Part shown: positions 9,301-20,173 of the stretch, piece after piece
Layout: each line of letters begins with the position of its first letter
Numbering within the stretch: position 1 is the stretch's first letter
Origin: Actinomycetes bacterium
GTDB taxonomy: Bacteria; Actinomycetota; Actinomycetes; Jiangellales; Jiangellaceae
Length of the DNA: 64,000 nucleotides
Assembly: GCA_021793295.1 (NCBI GenBank)
Contig: JAJYTA010000001.1
Coordinates: 1 to 64,000, forward strand
Direction: 5' to 3'
Translations under genes and position numbers: made by a program
The notes under the pieces: model-generated
Databases searched by the model: none
The model's input: the letters and a program-made list of their open reading frames with translations, nothing else
Told to the model about the DNA's origin: nothing

Positions 9301-10836
9301 TCACTTCCTCTCCGGGTCGCGACGCCCAGGCGGTGCTTCCGGCGCCGGCGCCGCCACCGCGGGCGTCAGGGGGCCGGCGACGATCCTGCGCGCGAACACG
9401 CCGTTGAGCGCGTACATCGCGACGAACACCGCGCCCCACTGCACCAGCATCGTCATCAAGCTGTACGGCTCGAACGGGTCCCACCACGTGTCCGGGGCGA
9501 ACTCGTCGATCGCGCGGTAGATCCACCAGCCGAACAGGGCGACGAAGATCACCGGGAACAGCCGGATCAGCCCCGGCCACCAGGCGCCGACGCCGAAGTC
9601 GCTGTCGGCGTCCAGCTCGGCCCGGGCACGCTCGACGCCGTACTTCATCATCGCCACGGCGGCCAGGAGGCCACTGATGAGCAGCCCGACGCCCCAGACG
9701 AAGTCCTGGTTGGCGAAGAAGTCCAAGCTGACCGCGGACGGGATGCCGGCCAGGAACGCGACGCCGACGACCCACGGTACGGCCCGCCGCCGCGGCATCC
9801 CCATGTCCTGGACGTTCCGGGTAGCCAACTCGGCCATGGCGAGCAGGCTCGACAGCCCGGCCAGGGTGAGGGCGAGGAAGAACAGCGGTGCGAAGAACCA
9901 CGTGCCGCCGGGCATCTCGCCGAAGAGCTCGGCGAAGTACACGAACGCCAGGCCCTCGTTGCCCGCTTGGGCGGCAGCGGTGGCGAACTCCGGCGTACGC
10001 AGCGCGAAGATCGTCGCCATGACGGCGATGCCGGCCAGCAGCGAGGCCAGCAGGTTCGCCGAACACACCGTTGCAGCGTTGAGGGCGAAATCCTCGCGCT
10101 TACGCAGATACACCGACAGCGTCAGATAAAGGCCCCAACCGGCTCCGGTCGAGAACGCCATCTGGGTGAACGCCTCCAGCCACACCTGAGCGTCGGTGAG
10201 CAACCCCCACTCGGGCACGAACAGATAGCGCAACCCCTCCGACGCGCCGGACAGCATCATGGCGCGGACCGCGAGGATGGCCAGGATGGCGAACAGCACC
10301 GGGATCGTGTACTTGAGGATCACCTCGAAGCCGCCCTTGAGGCCCCGGTAGACGATCACGCCGACCAGGCTGATCGCGATCGCATGAAACAGGATCGTCT
10401 GCCACGGCGTCGAGGTGAGGCCGTTCCACAGCCCTTCGGTGTCGGTGGTTCCGTCGAATCGCCCGGTGATGGCGTAGATGAAATACCGGATCGCCCAACC
10501 GCAGACGACGGAGTAATAGAACAGGATCCCGACAGCCACGAATCCCATGAAGCCGCCCATCCAGGCGAACCGGCGACCCATGATGTCGCGGAAGGCACCG
10601 ATGGTTCCGAGCCTGGTTTTCGAGCCCATGAATGATTCCGCCATGAGCAGCGGAATCGCCCACACGAGGTTCGCGATCACGATGGCGATGAGAAATGCGC
10701 CGCCGCCCCATTCGCCGACGACCCGGGGAAACCGCCACAGATTTCCGGTCCCCACGGCCATACCGATGCCGGCCGCGACGAAGGTGAACCTACTGCCGAA
10801 TACTTCGCGCCCTGTACCAGGAGACTCGTTCGCCAT
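9301..10836 (-). CDS. Sodium-dependent NSS/SNF-family transporter (MetP-like)
   Basis: FGSRFTFVAAGIGMAVGTGNLWRFPRVVGEWGGGAFLIAI hallmark of NSS family; about 12 hydrophobic segments. Confidence 0.88.
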   Translation of the reverse strand: MANESPGTGREVFGSRFTFVAAGIGMAVGTGNLWRFPRVVGEWGGGAFLIAIVIANLVWAIPLLMAESFMGSKTRLGTIGAFRDIMGRRFAWMGGFMGFVAVGILFYYSVVCGWAIRYFIYAITGRFDGTTDTEGLWNGLTSTPWQTILFHAIAISLVGVIVYRGLKGGFEVILKYTIPVLFAILAILAVRAMMLSGASEGLRYLFVPEWGLLTDAQVWLEAFTQMAFSTGAGWGLYLTLSVYLRKREDFALNAATVCSANLLASLLAGIAVMATIFALRTPEFATAAAQAGNEGLAFVYFAELFGEMPGGTWFFAPLFFLALTLAGLSSLLAMAELATRNVQDMGMPRRRAVPWVVGVAFLAGIPSAVSLDFFANQDFVWGVGLLISGLLAAVAMMKYGVERARAELDADSDFGVGAWWPGLIRLFPVIFVALFGWWIYRAIDEFAPDTWWDPFEPYSLMTMLVQWGAVFVAMYALNGVFARRIVAGPLTPAVAAPAPEAPPGRRDPERK

Positions 10837-11001
10837 GGCCCGCTCCCACATCGGTGTGACATCGGTCGCTCTGCGCGAGTCATCCGCCGGTCGCTCGCCG
10901 GATGATGCCCGGCATCATGCTCCTTCGAGCGGCAGAGGGCAAGACCCCGGAATGCGTTCTCCAGGCGTTCTCCGGCGGCCCCGAGCACGTGCGGGCCTGG
11001 T

Positions 11002-12699
11002 TCAGCGCGTTCGGGTCACGCGGCCTTCGTCCCACACCGGTTCCGGTGACTCGTACACCGATCCGTCGGCGCCGAAGACGACGTAGCGGTCGAAGTCGCG
11101 CGCGAACCACCGGTCGTGGGTCACGGCGAGGACGGTGCCCTCGAACGCTGCGAGACCGTCCTGGAGGGCCTCGGCGGAGACCAGGTCGAGGTTGTCGGTG
11201 GGCTCGTCGAGCAGCAGCAACGTGGCACCGGACAGTTCGAGCAGCAGAATCTGCAACCGGGCCTGCTGCCCGCCGGACAACGACTCGAACGTCTGGTCGC
11301 CGGCCCGGGCGAGTTCGTACCGGTCGAGTACCCGGCTGGCTTCCTCTCTGGGCAGCCCTGCCCGCTGACCGTCGCCGCGGTGCAGGATCGACAGCAGTGT
11401 CCGGCCCATCAGCTCGGGGTGATCGTGTGTCTGGGCGAACCAGCCCGGACGCACGCGGGCGCCCAGCCGCGCCGTGCCGGTGTGCGCCACGGGTTCGATC
11501 GTCACGTCGCCGACCGGGCGGTGTTCGGGTTCTGGGTCGCTGCCACCGGCGGCCAACAGCCGCAGGAAGTGCGACTTGCCCGAACCGTTGGAGCCGAGCA
11601 CCGCGATGCGCTCGCCATACCAGACCTCCAGGTCGAACGGGCGCATCAGACCCGTCAGTTCCAGGTTCTCGCAGACGACGGCGCGCTTGCCGGTGCGCCC
11701 ACCGCGCAGGCGCATCCGCACGTCCTGCTCGCGTGGGATGGCCTGCGGCGGCCCGGCGTCCTCGAACTTGCGTAGCCGAGTCTGGGCCGCCTGGTAGCGC
11801 CCGGCCATGTCGGAGTTGTAGGCCGCCTTCTGCTTGTACATCTGGACGAGGTCCTTGAGTTTGGCGTGCTCCTCGTCCCAGCGGCGCCGCATCTCCTCGA
11901 ACCGGGCGAACCGCTCGCGGCGGGCCTCGTGGTAGCCGGCGAACCCGCCCGGATGGACCCACGCCGTGTTCCCGGCGCTGCCCAGCTCGACGGTGACGAT
12001 TCGCGTGGCGGTGCGGGCGAGAAGCTCACGGTCGTGGCTGACGTAGAGCACCGTCTTCGGCGATTCGCGCAGCCTCTCCTCGAGCCAGCGCTTGGCGGGC
12101 ACGTCGAGGAAGTTGTCCGGCTCGTCGAGCAGCAGCACCTCGTCCGGGCCGCGCAGCAGCGCTTCGAGCACGAGACGCTTCTGCTCGCCGCCGGACAGTG
12201 TGGCGACGTCGCGCCACCGACACCGCTCGAACGGCACGCCCAGGGCGGCGGTGGTGCACACGTCCCACAACACCTCGGCGTCGTAGCCACCGGCGTCCGC
12301 CCACTCCGCCAGTGCCGCGGCGTAGGCCAGCTGAGCCGGTTCGTCATCGCGGTCCATCATCACCAGTTCGGCGTCGTCGACGGCCTGCGCGGCCGCACGT
12401 ACACGCGGCGGAGCCACCGACAGCAGCAGGTCGCGCACGTCGGCGGCCTCACGAGCCACGAACTGTCGCATCACGCCGAGCCCGCCATCACGCGTCACCG
12501 CACCGGCGTGCGAGCCCAGTTCACCGGCGATGATCTTCAACAGCGTCGTCTTGCCCGAACCGTTCGCGCCGATCAACGCCACTTTGGCGCCGTCACCAAC
12601 GCGAAACGAGATGTCGTCGAGCAGCACTCTGCCGTCGGGCAGGGTGAAGCCGACGCCGTTCAAATCGATATGGCCCACCCGCACAGTTTCGCCGAGCAC
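11002..12699 (-). CDS. ABC-F family ATP-binding protein
   Basis: Two Walker A (GANGSGKTTLLK, GSNGSGKSHFLR) and two signature motifs (LSGGEQKRLVLEAL, LSGGQQARLQILLLEL); no TM domain. Confidence 0.9.
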   Translation of the reverse strand: MLGETVRVGHIDLNGVGFTLPDGRVLLDDISFRVGDGAKVALIGANGSGKTTLLKIIAGELGSHAGAVTRDGGLGVMRQFVAREAADVRDLLLSVAPPRVRAAAQAVDDAELVMMDRDDEPAQLAYAAALAEWADAGGYDAEVLWDVCTTAALGVPFERCRWRDVATLSGGEQKRLVLEALLRGPDEVLLLDEPDNFLDVPAKRWLEERLRESPKTVLYVSHDRELLARTATRIVTVELGSAGNTAWVHPGGFAGYHEARRERFARFEEMRRRWDEEHAKLKDLVQMYKQKAAYNSDMAGRYQAAQTRLRKFEDAGPPQAIPREQDVRMRLRGGRTGKRAVVCENLELTGLMRPFDLEVWYGERIAVLGSNGSGKSHFLRLLAAGGSDPEPEHRPVGDVTIEPVAHTGTARLGARVRPGWFAQTHDHPELMGRTLLSILHRGDGQRAGLPREEASRVLDRYELARAGDQTFESLSGGQQARLQILLLELSGATLLLLDEPTDNLDLVSAEALQDGLAAFEGTVLAVTHDRWFARDFDRYVVFGADGSVYESPEPVWDEGRVTRTR

Positions 12700-12732
12700 G
12701 ACGCTCGGCGCGACGGAGTTTCGACGCGCGTC

Positions 12733-13146
12733 CTACTCGATGCCGTGCTTGCGCAGGATGGCCTCGATGTCGTCGAACTCGCTGTCGCCGGACGACGCCT
12801 TGCTCTTGCCCTTACCGGCCGACACCTCGCCGGCAGATCCGCTCGCAGCGCCGACTTCGTCAGTGCGCTTGGCTTTCGCGCCGGACGGCGCCTCGAGCTT
12901 CTGCCCGGTGGCGAAGAGGATCCCGGCCAGGGCCAGCATGCCCACACCGATCCAGGCCAGCGGCGAGAAGACCAGCCCGACGACGAACCCCACGATGCCG
13001 ATGGCCGAGGCGCCCATGAGCAGGAACCCGCCGGCGGCCATCTGCAGTGACGCGGCCCAGCCCTTCGCCCGGCCCTGGCGTACGGACAAGGCCACCAGGC
13101 CGAGGCCGACTACGGCTACGGCGATTTCGATCGCGTCGGTGAACAC
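12733..13146 (-). CDS. Small membrane protein of unknown function
   Basis: 137 aa, 3-4 hydrophobic segments and charged C-terminus; between truA and ABC-F. Confidence 0.7.
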   Translation of the reverse strand: MFTDAIEIAVAVVGLGLVALSVRQGRAKGWAASLQMAAGGFLLMGASAIGIVGFVVGLVFSPLAWIGVGMLALAGILFATGQKLEAPSGAKAKRTDEVGAASGSAGEVSAGKGKSKASSGDSEFDDIEAILRKHGIE

Positions 13147-13180
13147 ACATCCAGGCTACGTCGTCGTGGCGGGATTGCCA

Positions 13181-14074
13181 TCAGGGATCTCCCCCACTGG
13201 GCCCCGAGGGGAGCCCCCGGCGGTTGCGCGCCATGCGTACCCGCTGGGCCAACTCGTCGTCCGGCGGATAGCCGACACCCTCCAGCGTGAGCCCATGCGC
13301 CGGGGCCACGACGACAGCGGAGTCACGCTGCCGGGCAGCCAGGACCTTCGCCGGCCAATCCACCGGGCGCCGGCCGTCACCGACCGCCAGCAGCGCCCCG
13401 ACCATCGCGCGCACCTGGTTGTGGCAGAAGGCATCGGCCTCCACCGTCGCGGCGGCGATCCCGTCAGCGCCCCGCTCCCACCGCAGCGTCCGAAGCCGCC
13501 GCACGGTGCTCGCTCCCTCACGGGGGCGGCAGAAGGCGGCGAAATCGTGCTCGCCCAGCAGACCCGCGGCCGCGGCGTTCATCGCTTCGAGCTCGAGTGG
13601 ACGGTGATGCCAGAGCACGTACGCGCGCATCGACGGATCCGGACGATGCACCGTGTCGGCCACGCGGTAGCAGTACCGCCGCCAGGTCGCGGCGAAGCGT
13701 GCGTCGAAGTCCGGTGGTGCCACCGTGACCCGCCAGACCACGACGTCCGGCGCCAACACACCGGCGAGGCGGCGCACCAGCGCCTGCTCCGGGGGCCACG
13801 CCGACCGGCCCGGCACCGCGAGCCACACCGACTCCGGCACGTCCACGTGGCAGACCTGAGCACGAGCATGTACACCGGCATCGGTCCGCCCGGCCACCGT
13901 GAGCCGCGGCGCTTCGATGCGCAGCACCCGTTCCAGAGCGGCTTGGAGCTCGCCCTGAACCGTCCTGCGGCCCGGCTGCGCGGCCCAGCCGGAGAAGTCG
14001 GTGCCGTCGTAGGCGACGTCGAGGCGCAGACGCAACAGCCCGCCGGTCCCAGGCTGGGAAACGGCGGGCTGCAT
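13181..14074 (-). CDS. truA: tRNA pseudouridine(38-40) synthase
   Basis: [45 protein letters not shown]; downstream of rplQ. Confidence 0.96.
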   Translation of the reverse strand: MQPAVSQPGTGGLLRLRLDVAYDGTDFSGWAAQPGRRTVQGELQAALERVLRIEAPRLTVAGRTDAGVHARAQVCHVDVPESVWLAVPGRSAWPPEQALVRRLAGVLAPDVVVWRVTVAPPDFDARFAATWRRYCYRVADTVHRPDPSMRAYVLWHHRPLELEAMNAAAAGLLGEHDFAAFCRPREGASTVRRLRTLRWERGADGIAAATVEADAFCHNQVRAMVGALLAVGDGRRPVDWPAKVLAARQRDSAVVVAPAHGLTLEGVGYPPDDELAQRVRMARNRRGLPSGPSGGDP

Positions 14075-14088
14075 GCGGGTAGGCCAGG

Positions 14089-14709
14089 TCAGGCTTTGCC
14101 GGACGAGTCGTCCTCGGCGTCGGCGTCGCCGGCTTCGGCCTCCGCGGCCTCAGCGCTTTCGCTCTCGGCGGCACTGGCGTCGGCCGGCTCGTCGGCAGCA
14201 CCTTCAGCTTCGTCGACCGCAGCTTCGGCCTCGGTGGGCTCCGGCTTGGACTCCGTGGCCTCCGCCGCGCCAGCAGCCGTCGAGGCCGCAGCAGCGCTCT
14301 GCCCAGCCGCACGACGGGTCGCGCTGGTCGCTTCGGTCACGACCTGCTCGGCCAGCGGTTCGACCAGCTCGATGATCGCCATCGGTGCGTTGTCGCCCTT
14401 GCGCGGCCCGATCTTCACGATCCGGGTGTAGCCACCGTTGCGGTTCTCATAGCGAGGACCGATCTCGGCGAACAGCGCGTGGACGATGTCCTTGTCACGG
14501 ATCGTGCTGAGCACCTGGCGCCGGGCATGCAGGTCGCCCTTCTTGGCCTTGGTGATCAGCCGTTCGGCCACCGGCCTGAGGCGGCGAGCTTTGGCCTCGG
14601 TCGTGGTGATTCGACCGTGCTCGAACAGCGCGGTCGCCAGATTGGCCAGCATCGCGCGCTGATGCGACGGCGAGCCGCCGAGGCGAGCACCCTTCGTCGG
14701 GGTGGGCAT
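14089..14709 (-). CDS. rplQ: 50S ribosomal protein L17 with long Ala/Glu-rich C-terminal extension
   Basis: [44 protein letters not shown]...; acidic tail to ...DDSSGKA. Confidence 0.97.
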   Translation of the reverse strand: MPTPTKGARLGGSPSHQRAMLANLATALFEHGRITTTEAKARRLRPVAERLITKAKKGDLHARRQVLSTIRDKDIVHALFAEIGPRYENRNGGYTRIVKIGPRKGDNAPMAIIELVEPLAEQVVTEATSATRRAAGQSAAAASTAAGAAEATESKPEPTEAEAAVDEAEGAADEPADASAAESESAEAAEAEAGDADAEDDSSGKA

Positions 14710-14767
14710 GGTGATCGTTCTCCTGTATGGGTGGGTGTCAGTTCAATCCGCTGTACTGATGTCGCGC

Positions 14768-15781
14768 TCAGTACTGCTCGTCCTCGGTGAACGACTGGTC
14801 GTCATCGCCGTAGCTGTCGACGGCCGCGGCCGGGTCGAAACCGGGCGCACTGTCCTTCAGGCCGAGGCCCATCGTCACCAGCTTCGCCTTGACCTCGTCT
14901 ATCGACTTCTGCCCGAAGTTACGGATGTCGAGCAGGTCCGCCTCGCTGCGCGAGATGAGCTCGCCCACGGTGTGGATGCCCTCACGCTTGAGGCAGTTGT
15001 ATGACCGGACGGTGAGCTGCAGGTCCTCGATCGGCAGCGCGAGGTCCGCCGCGAGCTGCGCGTCGACGGGCGACGGGCCGATCTCGATGCCCTCAGCCTC
15101 GACGTTGAGCTCACGGGCCAGGCCGAACAGCTCGACCAGCGTGCTACCCGCCGAAGCGAGAGCATCACGCGGCCGGATCGACGGCTTGGTCTCGACATCG
15201 ACGATGAGCTTGTCGAAGTCGGTACGGCCCTCGACGCGAGTGGCCTCGACCTTGTACGTCACCTTGAGCACCGGCGAGTAGATCGAGTCGACCGGAATCC
15301 GCCCGATCTCGGCATCGGTCTGCTTGTTCTGCACCGCCGAGACGTAGCCTCGACCACGCTCGACCGTCAGCTCCATCTCGAGCTTGCCCTTGCCGTTGAG
15401 CGTGGCGATGTGCAGGTCGGGGTTGTGCACCTCGACCCCGGCCGGCGGCGCGATGTCCGCCGCGGTGACCGCACCCGGGCCCTGTTTGCGCAGGTACATC
15501 ACCACTGGCTCGTCGTGTTCGGAGGACACGACCAGACCCTTCAGGTTGAGGATGACGTCGGTGACGTCCTCCTTCACCCCGGGGATCGTGGTGAACTCGT
15601 GCAGGACCCCGTCGATCCGGATCGACGTGATGGCCGCCCCCGGAATCGACGAGAGCAGGGTTCGGCGCAGCGAGTTGCCGAGCGTGTAGCCGAAGCCCGG
15701 CTCGAGCGGCTCGATGGTGAACCGGGCGCGGTAGTCGCTGATCGACTCTTCGCTGAGGTTGGGACGCTGAGTGATGAGCAC
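14768..15781 (-). CDS. rpoA: RNA polymerase subunit alpha
   Basis: [50 protein letters not shown]. Confidence 0.98.
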   Translation of the reverse strand: MLITQRPNLSEESISDYRARFTIEPLEPGFGYTLGNSLRRTLLSSIPGAAITSIRIDGVLHEFTTIPGVKEDVTDVILNLKGLVVSSEHDEPVVMYLRKQGPGAVTAADIAPPAGVEVHNPDLHIATLNGKGKLEMELTVERGRGYVSAVQNKQTDAEIGRIPVDSIYSPVLKVTYKVEATRVEGRTDFDKLIVDVETKPSIRPRDALASAGSTLVELFGLARELNVEAEGIEIGPSPVDAQLAADLALPIEDLQLTVRSYNCLKREGIHTVGELISRSEADLLDIRNFGQKSIDEVKAKLVTMGLGLKDSAPGFDPAAAVDSYGDDDQSFTEDEQY

Positions 15782-15871
15782 GTGGACTTCCTCTCCGCGA
15801 CGCCCGCTATATGACTGTCGCGATCAGGGATTCGGCCGTGACCGGTGTGCTTGCCGGTCACGGCCCGGGAG

Positions 15872-16477
15872 TTACTTCGAGTAGTACTCGACGATGAGCT
15901 GCTCTTGGACCGGCGTGTCGATCTGCTGCCGGGTGGGGAGCTGGTGGACGAGCACGCGCATCGCGTTCGGGATCACTTCGAGCCACGCCGGAACCGGGCG
16001 GTCGCCGTGGGTCTCGCGCGCGATGATGAACGGCGTCGTCTCCTTGGACTTGTCCTTGACGTCGATGACGTCATGCGTCGCCACCTGGTACGACGGCACG
16101 TTGACCTTGACGCCGTTGACCAGGAAGTGACCGTGCACGACCAGCTGACGGGCGTGCCGGCGGGTACGAGCCAGCCCTGCCCGGTAGACGACGTTGTCGA
16201 GCCTGGACTCCAGCAGCTGGAGCAGGACGTCACCGGTGCGGCCCGGCCTGCGGTGGGCTTCTTCGTAATAGCGGCGGAACTGCTTCTCGAGAACGCCGTA
16301 GGTGTAGCGCGCCTTCTGCTTCTCGTGCAGCTGAAGGCGGTACTCGCTCTCCTTCTGCCGGCCGCGGCCGTGCTGGCCGGGCGGGTACGGACGGCGCTCG
16401 TAGGCCTTGTCCTCGCCGATCAGGTCGACGCCGAGGCGCCGGGACTTCTTGGTGAGTGGGCCGGTGTAACGGGCCAT
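15872..16477 (-). CDS. rpsD: 30S ribosomal protein S4
   Basis: MARYTGPLTKKSRRLGVDLIG...RQLVVHGHFLVNGVKVNVPSY. Confidence 0.97.
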   Translation of the reverse strand: MARYTGPLTKKSRRLGVDLIGEDKAYERRPYPPGQHGRGRQKESEYRLQLHEKQKARYTYGVLEKQFRRYYEEAHRRPGRTGDVLLQLLESRLDNVVYRAGLARTRRHARQLVVHGHFLVNGVKVNVPSYQVATHDVIDVKDKSKETTPFIIARETHGDRPVPAWLEVIPNAMRVLVHQLPTRQQIDTPVQEQLIVEYYSK

Positions 16478-16509
16478 GGTGGTTCAGGTCTCCTCAGGTC
16501 TCGTGGACG

Positions 16510-16911
16510 TCAGACGCGACGGCGCTTCGGCGGACGGCACCCGTTGTGTGCCTGCGGGGTCACATCCGAGATCGTGCCGACCTCGAGGCCGACGGCCTGA
16601 AGCGAGCGGATCGCGGTCTCGCGGCCCGAGCCCGGGCCTTTGACGAACACGTCGACCTTGCGCATGCCGTGCTCCTGAGCACGACGTGCGGCCGCCTCGG
16701 CGGCCATCTGCGCGGCGAACGGCGTGGACTTGCGCGAGCCCTTGAAACCGACCTGGCCGGCGCTCGCCCACGCGATCACGTTCCCCTGCGGGTCCGTGAT
16801 CGAGACGATGGTGTTGTTGAACGTGCTCTTGATGTGCGCGACGCCGTGGGCGACGTTCTTCTTCTCCCTGCGGCGCACCTTGGCGGCCGGACGGCCTTTC
16901 GCTGGTGGCAT
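16510..16911 (-). CDS. rpsK: 30S ribosomal protein S11
   Basis: [50 protein letters not shown]. Confidence 0.97.
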   Translation of the reverse strand: MPPAKGRPAAKVRRREKKNVAHGVAHIKSTFNNTIVSITDPQGNVIAWASAGQVGFKGSRKSTPFAAQMAAEAAARRAQEHGMRKVDVFVKGPGSGRETAIRSLQAVGLEVGTISDVTPQAHNGCRPPKRRRV

Positions 16912-17054
16912 GTGTGGTTCTCCTGTCCGAATAAGTCTGTGTCAGCGCTGGGGGGTTCCGGGCGTCTCCGGACGCCGCCCCCGCCCGCTGCTCGTTCCTC
17001 GCAGATGCCCGACCGAACCCTGGCCGGCGTCGAGAGACGCCCGACGCCGAAGGG

Positions 17055-17432
17055 TCACTTGCCGGCCTTCTTCTTGCCGGCGACGGTCTTCTTGCGGCCC
17101 TTGCGGGTGCGTGCGTTCGTGTGCGTGCGCTGACCGCGGACAGGTAGACCGCGGCGGTGCCGGATGCCTTGGTAACTACCGATCTCGATCTTGCGGCGGA
17201 TGTCACCTTGCACCTCACGGCGCAGGTCACCCTCGATGCGGTAGTTGGCCTCGATCCAGTCACGAAGCTTGACCAGGTCGTCGTCGCTGATGTCCTTGAC
17301 GCGTGTGTCAGGACTGACGCCGGTGTTCTTCAGTGTCTCCAGCGCTCGGGTTCGCCCGATGCCGAAGATGTAGGTCAGGGCGACCTCCAGGCGCTTGTCG
17401 CGCGGGAGGTCGACGCCGACGAGGCGTGCCAT
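17055..17432 (-). CDS. rpsM: 30S ribosomal protein S13
   Basis: [30 protein letters not shown]...[14 protein letters not shown]. Confidence 0.97.
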   Translation of the reverse strand: MARLVGVDLPRDKRLEVALTYIFGIGRTRALETLKNTGVSPDTRVKDISDDDLVKLRDWIEANYRIEGDLRREVQGDIRRKIEIGSYQGIRHRRGLPVRGQRTHTNARTRKGRKKTVAGKKKAGK

Positions 17433-17609
17433 CTGATGTCCTCACTGTGACGACGGAGGTGTCGGACGCACCGCGTCTCGGCCGGCCGTTGCGCCGTCGA
17501 GCCCCGGCCTCCGTCCCGGGGGTGGCCCCCACGCTCGGCAGTACCGATGTCGCGGGGTTGCTGGTGCGTTGCAGAGATGTTCAGTTGTGGTCGGGCGAGC
17601 AGGTGCCGG

Positions 17610-17723
17610 TCAGCCTTGACGCTGCTTGTGCCGCAGGTTGTCGCAGATGACCATGACCCGGCCGTGCCGGCGGATCACTTTGCACTTGTCGCAGATGGGC
17701 TTGACGCTCGGCTTGACCTTCAT
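17610..17723 (-). CDS. rpmJ: 50S ribosomal protein L36 (zinc-binding form)
   Basis: [37 protein letters not shown], 37 aa. Confidence 0.97.
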   Translation of the reverse strand: MKVKPSVKPICDKCKVIRRHGRVMVICDNLRHKQRQG

Positions 17724-17799
17724 CGGGGACTCTTTCGTGGACGTGTGCCGGGAACGTGGCAGACGCTCACGACACGGCCATGTCCGATTTCGTCGGTGG

Positions 17800-18021
17800 T
17801 TACTTGTAGCGGTAGACGATGCGACCACGGGTCAAGTCGTACGGGCTGAGCTCCACCACCACACGGTCCTCGGGCAGGATCCGGATGTAGTGCTGTCGCA
17901 TCTTGCCTGAAATATGGGCGAGCACCTTGTGACCGTTCGAGAGCTCGACCCGGAACATCGCGTTCGGGAGAGCCTCAGTCACGGTGCCCTCGATCTCGAT
18001 GACCCCGTCCTTCTTCGGCAT
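17800..18021 (-). CDS. infA: Translation initiation factor IF-1
   Basis: [54 protein letters not shown]. Confidence 0.97.
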   Translation of the reverse strand: MPKKDGVIEIEGTVTEALPNAMFRVELSNGHKVLAHISGKMRQHYIRILPEDRVVVELSPYDLTRGRIVYRYK

Positions 18022-18217
18022 ATCCTCCGCACTTCTTCGGTCTTCGTCGCCTGGCGCATCAGCACACTGCCCTCGACGTCAGCATTCGGTACAGACGACG
18101 AACTGTCACGCGCCCCCCGTCCTGACCGCATGGTCGAGGACCAGCCGCAGGGCACGACGAGACAGACCACAGTGGGCCGACGACAGATTCTACGCTAGAG
18201 GGCGCGGTTGATGCCAA

Positions 18218-18676
18218 TCAGCGCTGCGTACGGCTCGTACGCCTACGGTAGGTCAACTCCGCGGTGGCGAGCACCACGCCCCAGGGGCCTGCCACCCAGG
18301 CGGGCCAGAAGTATTCGGGGAAGCCGTCGCCCATGCTGACCAGCAACCAGACCGTCAAGTTGATCGCCACGGCTACGCCGTAGAACCACCACGCCGCGTT
18401 GAGCGTGCCGCGCACCAGCCGGCGCATCGTGCCGCCGCGGTTGGCCGGTGGCGTGACCGATACCGGACGGGCCGGCGCCGTGGCCTGACGAGGCTGAACG
18501 GGAAGATCGGCGATGAGCTGATCAAGCTCGCTGTACGTGCGAGCGTTGTAGGCGAGCTCGATCCGCGCGAGCAGCTCGTCCTGGCGCAACCGCCCCTCAC
18601 CGTGCGCGTCGCGGAGAATCTCGGTGACGCGCTCACGGTCGGAATCGGCAGCTCGCATCTCGTGCCGGTCAGCCAT
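18218..18676 (-). CDS. DUF1707-domain membrane protein
   Basis: MRAADSDRERVTEILRDAHGEGRLRQDELLARIELAYNARTYSELDQLIADLP plus two C-terminal TM segments. Confidence 0.85.
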   Translation of the reverse strand: MADRHEMRAADSDRERVTEILRDAHGEGRLRQDELLARIELAYNARTYSELDQLIADLPVQPRQATAPARPVSVTPPANRGGTMRRLVRGTLNAAWWFYGVAVAINLTVWLLVSMGDGFPEYFWPAWVAGPWGVVLATAELTYRRRTSRTQR

Positions 18677-18744
18677 ATCGCCAAGTATCCGCCGACGAGG
18701 TCACCAGGGCCATCAGGGTAACCCCCCAATCGTCCCCGATCCGC

Positions 18745-19563
18745 TCACCAGAGATCGGACAGGGACGCACCGGGTGTCGACACACCCAGCGCGCTCAGCC
18801 GCTCGACGCCGGCGTCGAGTGCCGTCAGCACGAGCGGGCCCTCGGGGGTGACCGCGACACTGTGCTCGAAATGCGCCGCCCACGAACCGTCGTCGGTCTT
18901 GACCGTCCACTGGTCGGCGAGGGTGTGAGTGGCCGGCGAGCCCAAGGTGATCATCGGCTCGATGGCCAGGCACAGGCCCGGCACCAGCTTGGGCCCACGC
19001 GCCCGCGTGCGGTAGTTCAACACATGCGGGTCCTGGTGCATGGCGGTCCCGATGCCGTGTCCGCCGTATTCTTCGACCAGCCCGTAGTCGCCCCTGGAGC
19101 GCACGGTCTTCTCCACAGCGGCCCCGATGTCGCGGACGCGCCGGCCGCTGCGCATCGCCGCGATCCCCGCCCACAACGCGTCTTCGCACACGCTCAGCAG
19201 CTCCGCGACGTCATCGGTCACCGTGCCCACCGGCACTGTCACCGCGGCGTCACCGTGCCAACCGTCGACGACGGCGCCGAAGTCGAGCGAGACGATGTCA
19301 CCGTCGCGGAACGCGACGTCGTCAGGGATGCCATGCACGACGACGTCGTTCACCGACACGCACACCGTGGCTGGGAACCCCCCGTAACCCAGGAAGTTCG
19401 ACGTCGCGCCGCGCTCGCGCAACTCGCGGCGGGCGATCTCGTCGAGGTCTCGCGGCGTGACGCCCGGCTGGATCTGCTCGCGCAGCACCGCGTGGATCTC
19501 GGCCACCACGATTCCGGCCCGCCGCATCTTCGCGACCTCAGCCGGTGTCTTGATCTCGATCAT
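18745..19563 (-). CDS. map: Type I methionyl aminopeptidase
   Basis: MIEIKTPAEVAKMRRAGIVVAEIH, DFGAVVDGWHGDAAVTVPVG, YGGHGIGTAMHQDPHVLNY metal-ligand motifs. Confidence 0.96.
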   Translation of the reverse strand: MIEIKTPAEVAKMRRAGIVVAEIHAVLREQIQPGVTPRDLDEIARRELRERGATSNFLGYGGFPATVCVSVNDVVVHGIPDDVAFRDGDIVSLDFGAVVDGWHGDAAVTVPVGTVTDDVAELLSVCEDALWAGIAAMRSGRRVRDIGAAVEKTVRSRGDYGLVEEYGGHGIGTAMHQDPHVLNYRTRARGPKLVPGLCLAIEPMITLGSPATHTLADQWTVKTDDGSWAAHFEHSVAVTPEGPLVLTALDAGVERLSALGVSTPGASLSDLW

Positions 19564-19594
19564 GATTCAACACGGACCGGCTTGACACAGCCGG

Positions 19595-20173
19595 TCAGCG
19601 CTGGAACGGCTCAGAGACGGCATCGGCTACGCGCGCAGCCACCTCGTCGACGGTGCCCATACCGTCGACCTTGGCGACCAGCCCGCGTTCGGAGTAGACC
19701 GCGATCAGCGGCGCCGTCTCTTCCAGGTAGACCTCTTGGCGGCGCCGGATCACCTCTTCGCTGTCGTCGCTGCGGCCGGCTTCCATCGCCCGCTTGTGCA
19801 ACCGCTGCACGACTTCGTCGACGTCGACGGTCAACTCGATGACCCGGTCGAGCTGGGTGCCCGACTCGGCGAGAACACCGTCGAGGAACTCGACCTGGGC
19901 CAGGGTGCGCGGATAACCGTCGAGCAGAAAGCCGTCGGCGGCGTCCGGCTCGGCCAGCCGGCCACGCACCATCTCATTGGTGATGGAGTCCGGCACGTAC
20001 TCTCCGGCGTCGAGGTAGCGCTTGACCTCGACGCCCAGCGGTGTTCCAGCGGAGATGTTGGCGCGGAAGATGTCTCCGGTCGAGATGGCCGGGATGCCCA
20101 GCCGCTTGGCGAGCAACTCCGCCTGGGTCCCCTTGCCCGCACCTGGCGGGCCCATGATCAGAATTCGCGTCAC
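19595..20173 (-). CDS. adk: Adenylate kinase
   Basis: MTRILIMGPPGAGKGTQAELLAKRL; FLLDGYPRTLAQ. Confidence 0.97.
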   Translation of the reverse strand: MTRILIMGPPGAGKGTQAELLAKRLGIPAISTGDIFRANISAGTPLGVEVKRYLDAGEYVPDSITNEMVRGRLAEPDAADGFLLDGYPRTLAQVEFLDGVLAESGTQLDRVIELTVDVDEVVQRLHKRAMEAGRSDDSEEVIRRRQEVYLEETAPLIAVYSERGLVAKVDGMGTVDEVAARVADAVSEPFQR

